Assembly (NCBI GenBank): GCA_030430565.1
Contig: JAUIKS010000006.1
Location: 292,073 to 356,072 of the forward strand
DNA length: 64,000 nt
From: Polyangia bacterium
GTDB taxonomy: Bacteria; Myxococcota_A; Polyangia; Nannocystales; Nannocystaceae
Direction of reading: 5' to 3'
Each line of letters starts with the position of its first letter. The stretch's first letter is position 1. This document shows, in pieces, positions 38,421-46,964 of this stretch. The notes beneath the pieces are model-generated. The model saw only the letters and a list, made by a program, of their open reading frames with translations, searched no databases and was not told the origin of the DNA. Made by a program: the position numbers and the translations under genes.

Positions 38421-40133
38421 TCACGCGAGCTGACCATGTCGCAGGCGCCCGCCGATCACCGTCGCGCGCACGCGCGCCTGATCGAGGCTCGCCTCCGTCA
38501 GCGGGCCGTCGAGCACCACCAAGTCGGCGCGCTTGCCCGGCTCGATCGTGCCGCAGCGATCGAGGCAGCCGCAGACCTCGGCCGCGGAGCGCGTGTACAT
38601 CTGCAGCGCCTCCTCCAGCGAGACGCGCTGATCGGCCTCGTGCACGCGACCGCGGAGATCCTGCCGCGTCACCGCGGCGCGGATCCCCGCGAGCGGATCG
38701 AAGCTGTCGACCGGGAAGTCCGAGCTGCCCGCGACCTTGACGCCCGCGTCGAGCAGCCAGCGGTGGGGCAGAAACCGCATGCCGGGGATGCCGGGGGCGC
38801 TCGTGAAGCTCGGGATGCTGACGAAGTAGGGCTGCGAGACCACGGCCGCGCCGCTCCTGGCGATCCGATCGACGAGCGCGCGGTCGATGAACGCGGCGTG
38901 CTCGATGCGCGGCGCGCCGTGACGCGCGAGCGCGGCGCCCGTCGCCTCGTAGGCCGTCAGCGCGGTGTCGACCGCCGCGTTGCCGACCGCGTGGGTCGCG
39001 ACCGCGAAGCCGCTGGCGGTCGCGTCGCGGATGATCGCGGCCGCGTCGGCGCGGTCGTACATAGCGATGCCGGTGTGGAACTTTAGGTCAGCCCCGAGCC
39101 GCGGGCGCACCGAGAGGGCCGCGCGCGCGGGGTCGAGCGAGCGCTCCCGCAGCATCAAGAGACATGTCTGAAAGAACGAGCCGAGGACCTGCCACCAGCC
39201 CATGCACATCGAGCAGACCGGCGCGCCGTCGAACACGAGCTTGATCGGGCCGACGCTGAGCAGGTCGTCGCCGGCGCCGGTGCCTGGCCCGTCGAGGATG
39301 TCGTGGGGGCGCTCGAGGTAGCCGCGCAGCGAGACCGGCGCCATGATCGTCGGCACGATCAGCAGCCCGCGCGACGCCGCCTCGCGGTAGAGCGCCGCGA
39401 GGTCGCTGGGCACGGTGAGGTCGGCGACCCGCGTGATCCCGGCGGCCGCCATCGCCTGGTGGTGCGCGGCCAGGCGCCGCAAGAAGCCCTCAACGTCGCG
39501 GCTGATGAGGCTCGCGCGCGCGCGCGCCTCGACCGGGCACATCGCGCGCTCGATCAGCAGGCCGTCCGGGAGCCCGCCGCGTCCGCGGCTGATCTTCCCG
39601 CCCGGCGGATCGGGCGTGTGGCGATCGACGCCCACGAGCTCGAGCGCGCGGCTGTTCGCCAGGGCGCGGTGGCAGCTGTAGTGCATCGCCATCAGCGGGC
39701 GGTCGGGCACCGCGTCGTCGAGCTCCGCGCGGGTCGGCTGACGGCGCTCGGCCAGCAGCATCTCGTCCCAGCCGACCGCGAACAGCCACTCGCCCGCGGC
39801 CAGCCGCTTCGACGCCTCGGCGAGCGTGCGCTGCAGCGACGGGATGTCGCGGACCACCGGCGGCCGCAGCTCGACGCCCCCGCTCCACAGCGCGACGAAG
39901 GCGGGGTGATGGTGGGCGTCGATGAAGCCAGGCACCACGGTCGCGCCCGCGAGCGCGCGCGTCTCGATCGTCGCGTCCGGCGGCAGCGCGCGCGTCACCG
40001 CCTCGTGATCGCCGACCGCGACGAGCTCGCCGCCGTCGACCCACGCGAGGCACTCGGCGCGCCCGCCTCCCCCGGCCATCGTGCGCACGTCGGCGTCGCG
40101 CAGCACGAAGAAGGTCTCGCCGTCGCCCGTCAC
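38421..40133 (-). CDS. YtcJ-like amidohydrolase
   Basis: 570 aa from the GTG at 40131-40133; frame upstream of it is not protein-like. Metal-dependent hydrolase of the COG1574/YtcJ family. N-terminal beta-sandwich VLRDADVRTMA and metal site VVPGFIDAHHHPAF. Further ligands are in VGPIKLVFDGA, VATHAVGNAAVD, RIEHAAFID and SSDFPVDSFDP. The C-terminus GTIEPGKRADLVVLDGPL closes the composite site. Substrates of this family are mostly undefined N-substituted amides. First gene of the three-gene operon, 24 bp before the crotonase. Divergent from the thioredoxin-like lipoprotein, 48 bp between starts. A dispersed-repeat copy lies inside. Confidence 0.88.
   Translation of the reverse strand: MTGDGETFFVLRDADVRTMAGGGGRAECLAWVDGGELVAVGDHEAVTRALPPDATIETRALAGATVVPGFIDAHHHPAFVALWSGGVELRPPVVRDIPSLQRTLAEASKRLAAGEWLFAVGWDEMLLAERRQPTRAELDDAVPDRPLMAMHYSCHRALANSRALELVGVDRHTPDPPGGKISRGRGGLPDGLLIERAMCPVEARARASLISRDVEGFLRRLAAHHQAMAAAGITRVADLTVPSDLAALYREAASRGLLIVPTIMAPVSLRGYLERPHDILDGPGTGAGDDLLSVGPIKLVFDGAPVCSMCMGWWQVLGSFFQTCLLMLRERSLDPARAALSVRPRLGADLKFHTGIAMYDRADAAAIIRDATASGFAVATHAVGNAAVDTALTAYEATGAALARHGAPRIEHAAFIDRALVDRIARSGAAVVSQPYFVSIPSFTSAPGIPGMRFLPHRWLLDAGVKVAGSSDFPVDSFDPLAGIRAAVTRQDLRGRVHEADQRVSLEEALQMYTRSAAEVCGCLDRCGTIEPGKRADLVVLDGPLTEASLDQARVRATVIGGRLRHGQLA
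39153..39180 (+). repeat. Dispersed GACATGTC repeat, copy L (coding)
   Basis: AGACATGTCT (10-base palindrome, 39160-39169) followed by GAAAGAAC, within the amidohydrolase gene (Phe-Gln-Thr-Cys-Leu on the minus strand). Confidence 0.6.
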
Positions 40134-40181
40134 GCGCGCAGTGTAGCAGCGCCTGTCGAGTCTTCGCGCTATGGTGCGAGC

Positions 40182-40838
40182 ATGCGGCGCGCCCTCTCTC
40201 CGCTCCTCGCCACCCTCGCGATCGCCGCCTGCGGCCTCGACCCCGAGGCGCCCAGCTCGGCGCGAGAGCCCGTCTCCGCCGCGCTGCCCGCAGCGCGCGC
40301 GGGCGGCGAGCTGATCGGGACCGCCGCGCCGGCCTTCGCGGGCGACCTCCAGTGGATCCACGGCGAGCCGCGCACGCTCGAGTCGCTGCGCGGCGACGTC
40401 GTCTACGTGCGCTTCTGGACCGACACCTGCCCCTACTGCCAGGCGAGCGCCCCAGGGCTCGCGCGCCTGCACGAGCGCTACAGCGAGCGCGGCCTCACGG
40501 TCCTCGGCCTCTACCACCCCAAGCCGCGCGGCGCGAAGATGGACGTCGACGCGGTCAAGCGGCGCGTGCAGGAGCTCGGCATGGAGTTCTCGATCGCCAG
40601 CGATCCGCGCTGGGACACCCTCGACCGCTGGTGGCTGCGCGCCGGCGAGGGCGAGCGCCGCGCGACCTCGGTGAGCTTCATCCTCGATCGCGCGGGCGTC
40701 ATCCGCTGGATCCACCCGGGCCCCGAGCTGCACCCCGGCGGGCCGCCGGATCACGAGCAGTGTCGCGCCGACTTCGCCGACGCCGAGCGAGTCATCGAGG
40801 CGCTGCTCGCGGATCCCTCGCCCGCAGCGGGCGTCTGA
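40182..40838 (+). CDS. Thioredoxin-like (TlpA/redoxin) lipoprotein
   Basis: 218 aa. Signal peptide LATLAIAAC with lipobox Cys. Thioredoxin fold with the redox motif WTDTCPYC (Cys-Pro-Tyr-Cys), preceded by LRGDVVYVRF and followed by LARLHERYSERGLTVLGLY. The later segment ATSVSFILDRAGVIRW supplies the cis-Pro region region, with Ser-Val in place of the usual Thr-Pro, which is unusual. Expected role: periplasmic thiol reduction or thiol peroxidase-type chemistry on exported Cys-rich proteins, which are plentiful here. Confidence 0.82.
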   Translation: MRRALSPLLATLAIAACGLDPEAPSSAREPVSAALPAARAGGELIGTAAPAFAGDLQWIHGEPRTLESLRGDVVYVRFWTDTCPYCQASAPGLARLHERYSERGLTVLGLYHPKPRGAKMDVDAVKRRVQELGMEFSIASDPRWDTLDRWWLRAGEGERRATSVSFILDRAGVIRWIHPGPELHPGGPPDHEQCRADFADAERVIEALLADPSPAAGV

Positions 40839-40927
40839 GCCCCGTTTGACGCTCCTGCGCCGCGTCCGCGAGTTTTTCGATCGCGCCGGTTAACGGTTCG
40901 CGCGCGCCGGCGTCGTATCGTTGGTCC

Positions 40928-41491
40928 GTGCGTCCGCCCGCCACCCCATCCAGCCGCGACAGCTCCGCCGCGTCCGCTGCAGACGCGGAGGGCGCCGAGC
41001 GTGGTTGGGTCGAGCGCGCGGCGGCCGGTGATCGCGGCGCGTTTCAGCGGCTCTACGCTCGCTACCACTCGAGCGTGCGGGCCGTCGCGCTCGCCAACGC
41101 CGGCTGGCCCAGCGCCGACGACATCGCCCAGGACGTGTTCCTGCGCGCCTGGGAGCGGCTGCCGCAGCTGCGCGACCCCGGGCGCTTCGGCCCGTGGCTC
41201 CTGCAGATCGCGCGCAACCGCTGCGTCGATCATCATCGACGTCCGCGCGTCGTCGACGCGCCGATCGAGCGCGGCGCCGAGGCCCCACCTGTCGCCGAGG
41301 CCATGGAGGTGTTGCGCGCGATCCAAGCCCTCGCGCCGGCCTACCGCGAGACCCTCGCGATGCGCCTCGTCGAGGGCATGAGCGGTCCTGAGATCGCCGC
41401 GCGGACCGGGCTCACGCCGCGCTCGGTCCGCGTCAACCTGCACCGCGGCATGAAGAAGCTGCGCGCGCTGCTCGGGGAGGAGACGCCGTGA
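40928..41491 (+). CDS. ECF sigma factor
   Basis: 187 aa, GTG start. Sigma2: FQRLYARYHSSVRAVALANA, SADDIAQDVFLRAWERL and FGPWLLQIARNRCVDHHR. Sigma4: LAPAYRETLAMRLVEGMSG followed by the helix-turn-helix EIAARTGLTPRSVRVNLHRG. Stop overlaps the next start (GTGA), the classic sigma/anti-sigma coupling; its partner is the FecR-like membrane protein. Target promoters are unknown. Confidence 0.9.
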   Translation: MRPPATPSSRDSSAASAADAEGAERGWVERAAAGDRGAFQRLYARYHSSVRAVALANAGWPSADDIAQDVFLRAWERLPQLRDPGRFGPWLLQIARNRCVDHHRRPRVVDAPIERGAEAPPVAEAMEVLRAIQALAPAYRETLAMRLVEGMSGPEIAARTGLTPRSVRVNLHRGMKKLRALLGEETP

Positions 41492-42297
41492 ATGATCGCG
41501 AACTCGAGACGCTCTGGGACCCCCGCGAGCGCGCCGGCGTGCACACCCGCGCCCTCGAGGAGCGACTCCGGCCGCTGCGGCGCGCGGGCGAGCCTCCGCC
41601 GCTGAGCTTGCCCGAGAGACAGGAGCCAAAGCCGCCCGAGCGGGCGGGTCGCTGGGTGCTCGTCGCGGCCGCCGCGGCCGCGCTGCTGCTCGTCTCGCTG
41701 CTCGCGTGGTCGCGCGGGCGCGTCGAAGAGTCCAAGCCCTCCGTCGAGATCGCCCAGCGGAGCCCCGTCACGCTCGTCGAGCCCGACCTAGGCTTCGCGC
41801 GCGCGGACGCGTGGCGCGTCGCCTCGCTCGGTGAGCAAGCGAATTGCAAAGACCCGCGCGTGCAGACCGGCGCGGAGCTCTTCGACTGGGCGGAGCTGCA
41901 CACCGGCGAGAGCGTGACCGTGCTGTCCGCCGGAGCCGCGCGCGTCGAGCTGCACCCCCACAGCGCCGCGCGCTATGTCGACGGGACGGTCGCGCTCGTC
42001 ACCGGGCGCGCGTGGGCCGAACTGCCCGCGCGCGTCGACGCGAAGCCGTGGCGGCTCTACGTCGGCGAGCTCGAGGTGCAGGCCGTCGACGCGCGCTTCG
42101 TCGCCTCGGTCGACAGCCACGCGGGCGTGATCGAGGTCGAGGTCAGCGCCGGCGCGATCCGGATCGGCGGCGGCGGGGCGCTCGGCCACGCCGAAGCGGG
42201 AGAGACCTGCCGCGCGTCGGTGGGGCCGGGGCCCGTCGAGCTCATCGGGCCGATCGAGTGTCAGCGAATCGCGGCTCGTCCGTCGGGCGATGGTTAA
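41488..42297 (+). CDS. FecR-like membrane protein, probable anti-sigma factor
   Basis: 269 aa, GTG start overlapping the sigma stop. The cytoplasmic N-terminus (about 55 residues) would bind the sigma factor. One TM segment (WVLVAAAAAALLLVSLLAW) follows. The periplasmic part has a FecR-like beta fold (GAELFDWAELHTGESVTVL, ARVELHPHSAARYVDG, LVTGRAWAELPA, LQAVDARFVASVDSHAG-type strands). FecR domains read an outer-membrane or periplasmic signal and release sigma. No TonB receptor is adjacent. Confidence 0.82.
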   Translation: MNDRELETLWDPRERAGVHTRALEERLRPLRRAGEPPPLSLPERQEPKPPERAGRWVLVAAAAAALLLVSLLAWSRGRVEESKPSVEIAQRSPVTLVEPDLGFARADAWRVASLGEQANCKDPRVQTGAELFDWAELHTGESVTVLSAGAARVELHPHSAARYVDGTVALVTGRAWAELPARVDAKPWRLYVGELEVQAVDARFVASVDSHAGVIEVEVSAGAIRIGGGGALGHAEAGETCRASVGPGPVELIGPIECQRIAARPSGDG

Positions 42298-42326
42298 CGA
42301 TCACGCGCGCGCGCCGTCTAGTGTGC

Positions 42327-43286
42327 GTGCGCACCAACTTCCCCACCGCCACGGGGCCGCTGCTCGCGTTCGGCCTCGCGCTGCCGCTCCTCACGCTCGC
42401 GCCGCCGGCCCGCGTCACCTGTCAGCTCGCGCTCGACGTCCAGGGTCTCGAGCGCTGCGGCGAGCCCGACGACGATCATGTCAGCGACGGGCGCGCGCCC
42501 GCGCGCCCGTCGCTCCCCTCGAGCGTCAAGGAGATCGAAGAGCTCGCCGAGGTCGACGATGTCCCGCTGCGCATTAACTACCCCAGCGTCGCCGACCCGC
42601 TGCTGCTGACCACGATGCGGCTCGAGGAGGCGGTCCTCGGCGTCACCGAGCTACACCCCGACGCGCGGGCGGCCGCGTCCACGGCGGCGATCGAGCTCGT
42701 CAACGAGGACCCGCTTCACCGCGCGGGCGCGATGCTCGGGGCGCTCGTCGCCGACGTCGTCGGCGCGCACCACCGCGAAGGACCAGGCGTCGGCCCGTTC
42801 GCGCCGTCGAGCGCGGCCTGGTCCCGGATCGAGGCGCTGGCGGACGGCACCGCCGCTCACCTCGCGCTGCTCGAGGCGCTCGGCGTCGCCCCCTTGCCGC
42901 CGCTCGATCACGGCTACCTGTCGTCGCTGTCCAACGAGTCGCTCGAGCGCATCCGCGGCCCCGAGGCGATCGACGCCAGCTCGAGCGGCGCGCTGCGCAA
43001 GGTCATCGAGAAGCTCTCCGAGTTCCTCCTGTGCTACGACCGCTCGATCCAGCGGCGCGTCGAGGCCGCGGACGCGGTCCTGCTCGAGCGCGTCCCAGGC
43101 TACCCGCGCGCGAACGAGCTGAGGGTCTGGCGCGACGAGCTCCGCGTCACCAGCGAGGCCGCGCGCGCGTGGAGCGCGCGCCGCGGCGCCTGTAGCGACG
43201 AGCAGCGCGCGCGCGCCCGCCGGTACGCCGACGACGCCGAGGAGCTCGTCGCGCTCCTCGACGACTACCTCGGGCAGGGCTGCTGA
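42327..43286 (+). CDS. Exported protein of unknown function
   Basis: 319 aa from the GTG at 42327 (GTG at 42321 also possible). Starts MRTNFPTATGPLLAFGLALP with a signal peptide ending near LAPPARV. The mature protein is mostly helical, acidic and has few recognisable motifs (ELVNEDPLHRAGAMLGALVADVV, LEALGVAPLPPLDHGYLSSL, KVIEKLSEFLLCYDRSIQRR). It follows the sigma/FecR pair at 29 bp on the same strand and may be the pair's target or third component. I do not recognise a family. Confidence 0.6.
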   Translation: MRTNFPTATGPLLAFGLALPLLTLAPPARVTCQLALDVQGLERCGEPDDDHVSDGRAPARPSLPSSVKEIEELAEVDDVPLRINYPSVADPLLLTTMRLEEAVLGVTELHPDARAAASTAAIELVNEDPLHRAGAMLGALVADVVGAHHREGPGVGPFAPSSAAWSRIEALADGTAAHLALLEALGVAPLPPLDHGYLSSLSNESLERIRGPEAIDASSSGALRKVIEKLSEFLLCYDRSIQRRVEAADAVLLERVPGYPRANELRVWRDELRVTSEAARAWSARRGACSDEQRARARRYADDAEELVALLDDYLGQGC

Positions 43287-43290
43287 GCCG

Positions 43291-43920
43291 CTACTGGAGC
43301 TCCTGCCCCCACGTGCTCTTTGAGATAGGTCCCGTCGGTCCGTCCTCGAGCCGACACACGCCGATCAAGTCGGTGATGTCGATCGGGATCCCGAGCACCG
43401 AGCAGTCCTCCGTGTTCCCCCAGCGGTAGATCGGCCCCATCCCGGGGATCGAGGGGTCGCCCGCGCCGGGGTCCGTGAAGGCGTCGCTCATCCACACCGG
43501 CCACGTCGCGCCCTCGAGGCCCTCCTGCGCGCCGAAGTCCAGGCCGTAGACCGACTCCCATGTGTCCCACGCGACACCCGCCGACGCCTCGTCAGTCAGC
43601 TCGGCGCAGACCAGCGTCACGCACACGTCAAACACCTCCTCGCCGATCTCCATGTAGACGTGATCGCCCGGCGCCGCCCAGAAGCCGTGCGAGCCCCTCG
43701 CCGCGTAGACCACGGGGTGCGTGCCGTCGTGCAGCTCGACCTCGCCGCCGTTCCAGTCGTACGCGCCGCCGAAGCTGTGGGCCGAGAGGTAGACCTGGCT
43801 CGGCGAGTAGCTCTCGTCGGGGTTCTGCAGCAGGCGCACGGTGATGTGCTCCCAGTCGCCGACGTGGTTGCCCCAGATGGTGTCGGCGACCTCTTTGCCG
43901 CGGTTGTAGGGGTAGTACAC
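43291..43920 (-). pseudogene. Vps62-family (DUF946) protein, 5'-truncated
   Basis: 209 aa with a GTG at 43918-43920 as the only start. The sequence begins in the middle of the Vps62 fold: YYPYNRGKEV, then GNHVGDWEHITVRL, VYLSAHSFGGAYDW, HPVVYAARGSHGFWAAPGDH and the C-terminal half. Vps62 proteins normally have an N-terminal segment of about 100 residues before that first motif. Here an in-frame stop lies just upstream and none of the three upstream frames supplies the missing part. The adjoining DNA (43921-43985) is AT-richer than its surroundings. It may be a deletion remnant or a genuinely short protein. Confidence 0.6.
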
Positions 43921-44100
43921 GTAGTGCGATCTACTCCCAGTCTAAGACCTTAAGATCGTTGGGTTTTACGCTCGCGCAGGAGCGATGTTCCAACAGAGTG
44001 CCAGACGGCTCAACGAGCGCTATCGTGCTCGCGCGCGCCCCGATGGTGACGCGTCTGGCGAGCGCGAGCGCTCGCCACCGAGACCGCTGACCGCGCCCGT
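43921..44100. other. Intergenic segment beside the truncated Vps62 gene
   Basis: AT-richer stretch (TAAGACCTTAAGATCG) at 43943-43960 next to the Vps62 remnant, then GC-rich DNA to the DUF1552 stop at 44101. I see no gene. Confidence 0.4.
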
Positions 44101-45426
44101 CTACGGCGCGAACAGCTCGGGCAGCGGTTCGAAGCCGCGTCCCCGCAGCTCGTCGCTCGAGGCGCCGACGGCATCGAGGATCGAGCAGAGCGCGCGGCCG
44201 TACGCCGTGCCCGGCGGAAACCACAGGTGACGACCGGTTTGCAGCGCGCCCCCGCAGCGCCCCGCGAGGAGGACGGGCAGGTTGGTGTGTGTGTGCCCGT
44301 TGCTGTTGGAGAGCTCGCTCGAGAGCAGCAGCACGCTGTGGTCCAGCAGGCTTCCTTCACCGTCGGGGGTCTCGGCGAGTCGCCTGGTGAGCTCGGCGAA
44401 GCACGCGACCTCCCAGGCCTCGATCACGCGCAGCGCCGCGAGCTTGTCGGGGTCGGCGCCGTGATGCGAGAGATCGTGATGCGCGTCGGGAACACCCAAG
44501 AAGGGGTAGCTCCGCCCCGAGGCTGAGTTTCCGAGCATGAAGGAGATCACGCGCGTCGCGTCGCAGCGCAGCGCGAGCACCATGATCTCCGTCATCGCGG
44601 CGACGGTCTCTGGAAACGTCTCCGGATCGAGCTCGAGCCCGCTCGCGTCACAGCTCGCCGGGTGCTGCTCGATGCGCAGCTCGAGCGCGCGGATCCCCTC
44701 GAAGTATTGCTCGAGGCGACGGCGGTCTCCTCGTCCCACGCGCGTCTGCAGCCGGCCCGCGTCCTCGCGGACATGATCGAGCACGCTGCGCCGGCGCGCG
44801 CGTCGCTCCGCGCGCTCCGTCAAGCTGGCCTCGGGATCCGATCCTCCGAACAGCAGGTCGAACGCCAGGCGCGGCGACGTGATCTTTGGCATCGGCGTGT
44901 CTGGCCGCGACCACGAGATCGAGCGCGAGTAGGCGCAGCCGTAGCCGTTGTCGCAGTGACCGAACGCGCCGCCGCCGTCGATCCCGAGCTGGAGCGACGG
45001 CATCGGCGTCTCGCCGACGAGCTCGCGCGCGTACAGCTGATCAATCGAGGTCGCCAGGTAGAGAGCCTGCTCGGAGCGCCGCGCGAGCGCGGCCGTGAGG
45101 AAGCCGGCCGTCCCGGCGGCGTGGTGTCCGGGCGCGCCGGGGTTCACGGCCTCGTTGTCGAGGCCGGACAGCAGCAAGAGCTCCGACTCGAGCCCCGCGA
45201 GGCTCTGCAGCGTCGGCGAGAGCACGAGCTCCGGGCCGTTGTGCTCGGGTGTCCATGCGGACATGACCGCGCCGTTCGGCAGGTAGTAGGCGATGAGCCG
45301 ACGCGGCGCGTCGCGGCTGGCGGCGCGACCCGTGCGCGTGGGCGCCATCGCCTCGAGCAGCGGGAGGCCGACCGCCACGGCGGCGCCGCCGAGCAGCGCC
45401 CGTCGGGAGAGGCGACGCGCGCTCAC
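44101..45426 (-). CDS. DUF1552 protein with Tat-type signal
   Basis: 441 aa, GTG start overlapping the DUF1592 stop. The N-terminus SARRLSRRALLGGAAVAVGLP carries a twin-arginine signal. The body matches DUF1552: IAYYLPNGAVMSAWTP, LLLLSGLDNEAVNPG-GHHAAGTAGFLTA in two parts, SLQLGID, YSRSISWSRPDTP, MLGNSASGRSYPFLG and HHDLSHHG. The fold is sulfatase-like, consistent with folded export with a metal. It is always found with DUF1592-type cytochrome-like proteins in Myxococcota and Planctomycetes, with no settled biochemical role. Confidence 0.88.
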   Translation of the reverse strand: MSARRLSRRALLGGAAVAVGLPLLEAMAPTRTGRAASRDAPRRLIAYYLPNGAVMSAWTPEHNGPELVLSPTLQSLAGLESELLLLSGLDNEAVNPGAPGHHAAGTAGFLTAALARRSEQALYLATSIDQLYARELVGETPMPSLQLGIDGGGAFGHCDNGYGCAYSRSISWSRPDTPMPKITSPRLAFDLLFGGSDPEASLTERAERRARRRSVLDHVREDAGRLQTRVGRGDRRRLEQYFEGIRALELRIEQHPASCDASGLELDPETFPETVAAMTEIMVLALRCDATRVISFMLGNSASGRSYPFLGVPDAHHDLSHHGADPDKLAALRVIEAWEVACFAELTRRLAETPDGEGSLLDHSVLLLSSELSNSNGHTHTNLPVLLAGRCGGALQTGRHLWFPPGTAYGRALCSILDAVGASSDELRGRGFEPLPELFAP

Positions 45427-46964
45427 GCGGCCCCCCGCGCGCGGCCGCGGAACCGCTCGCTCGTCGCGATGAGGACGAACAGCTCACGCGTCCGGAACCC
45501 GCGGCGCGCGAGCGTATCCGCGATGCGCTCGACGACGTCCGCGTCGCGCTCCGCGAGCCCGCGCCCGAGCGCGTACACCAGCGCCTGCCTGACCGCGCAC
45601 TCGATAAACGCGGGGTCTTCGGCGATGAGCTCGGCGAGCTCACCCGCGTCGGCGAAGACCTCGCCCGAGGGCAGGGTGCCCGCGGGATCGATCGGCAGCG
45701 CGTTCTCGACCTCGCGGTACTGGCCGATCGCGTCGAAGCGCTCGAGCGCGAGACCGAGGGGGTCGAGGTCTTCGTGGCACGCCGCGCACGCTGGGTCCTC
45801 GCGATTGCGCCGAAGCTCGTCGCGCTTGGTCGACCCCGCCGCGGCGCTGAACGGCGAGTCGACCCCCTCCGGCGGCGGAGGCAGCGGCTCGCAGAGCAGG
45901 CGGTCGAAGATCCAGCTGCCGCGGCGGGCGGGCGAGGTCGTGAACGGATACGCGAGCACCGAGAGCAAGCCCGCCTGGGTGAGCACGCCGCGTCGCGCCG
46001 TCCCCTCGAGGTCAACCCGCGTGAACCCGTCGACCTCGACCGGGAGGCCGTAGTGCGCGGCGAGCCGCGCGTCGACGAAGGTCTCCGTGGTCGTCAGGAG
46101 CTCTCGCAGGTCGCGGTCGCGCGCGACGAAGTCGGCGAAGAACAGGCGCGCCTCCTCGCGCATCGACGCCCGCAGCTCCTCGTCGAAGTCGGGAAACCGC
46201 GCCGCGTCTTTGAACACATCGTCGATGTCGCGGAACGCCAGCCACTGCCCCGCGAAGTTCTCGGTCAACGCGCGCGCGCGCGGGTCATCCAACATGCGGC
46301 GAGCGGCGGCCTCGAGGCCATCGCCCGTGAGCGCGCCCGCGTCGGCGGCGGCCAGCAGCTCCTCGTCGGGCGTGCTGCTCCACAAGAAGTAGGAGAGGCG
46401 CGCGGCGAGCTCGTAGTCATCGAGCGGCTCGAAGTCGTCGCCAGCAGCGAGCTGCTCCGAGCGAAACAAGAAATTGGGCGACGTCAGCACGGTCTCGAGC
46501 AGCAGGCGCGCGCTCGCGTCGACATCGTCCCCTTCGCGGATCTGCGACTCGATCAGCAGCAGGAGCGACTCGCGCTCCGCGTCCTCGAGCGGCCGTCGCC
46601 AGGCCTGGGGCGCGAACGACTCCACGAGCGTCCGCGCGCACGCCGGAGCCGAGGCCTCATCGGGGCAGAACCGTCGCGCGGTCGAGCGGTCGAGCGCCGC
46701 CGCGACCGCGCGCTCAACCGCGAGCGCGTGCAGCTCGAAGGTCATGGGCGTGAGCTCGAGAACGTCGGCGTTATTGTCGAAGCCAAAGCTCGGCGGGTCG
46801 TCGGGGAAGTCGCCCGCCACGTCGATATCGACCTCCAGCAGATCACGCAGCGAGTTGCTGTACTCGGCGCGATTGAGGCGGTGGAGCCGAACCGCCTCAT
46901 CCGCGTCGGAGCAGCCGCCCACGAGCACGGTCGCTAGCAGCGTCGCGCGCCGTCTGTTGTTCAC
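45423..46964 (-). CDS. DUF1592/DUF1588/DUF1595/DUF1585 multidomain lipoprotein
   Basis: 513 aa from the GTG at 46962-46964. Lipobox VLVGGC. Domains in order: DUF1587-like LHRLNRAEYSNSLRDLL; DUF1595-like FAPQAWRRPLEDAE; DUF1592-like LTSPNFLFRSEQ and DYELAARLSYFLWSSTPD; DUF1588-like RRGVLTQAGLLSVLAYPFTTSP with RRGSWIFDRLLCEP; DUF1585-like C-terminus. CAACHEDLDPLGLALERFDA holds a heme-c type CxxCH. These proteins resemble cytochrome-linked partners of DUF1552. Starts overlap (GTGA) on both sides, so the three genes form one translationally coupled operon. Confidence 0.88.
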   Translation of the reverse strand: MNNRRRATLLATVLVGGCSDADEAVRLHRLNRAEYSNSLRDLLEVDIDVAGDFPDDPPSFGFDNNADVLELTPMTFELHALAVERAVAAALDRSTARRFCPDEASAPACARTLVESFAPQAWRRPLEDAERESLLLLIESQIREGDDVDASARLLLETVLTSPNFLFRSEQLAAGDDFEPLDDYELAARLSYFLWSSTPDEELLAAADAGALTGDGLEAAARRMLDDPRARALTENFAGQWLAFRDIDDVFKDAARFPDFDEELRASMREEARLFFADFVARDRDLRELLTTTETFVDARLAAHYGLPVEVDGFTRVDLEGTARRGVLTQAGLLSVLAYPFTTSPARRGSWIFDRLLCEPLPPPPEGVDSPFSAAAGSTKRDELRRNREDPACAACHEDLDPLGLALERFDAIGQYREVENALPIDPAGTLPSGEVFADAGELAELIAEDPAFIECAVRQALVYALGRGLAERDADVVERIADTLARRGFRTRELFVLIATSERFRGRARGAA

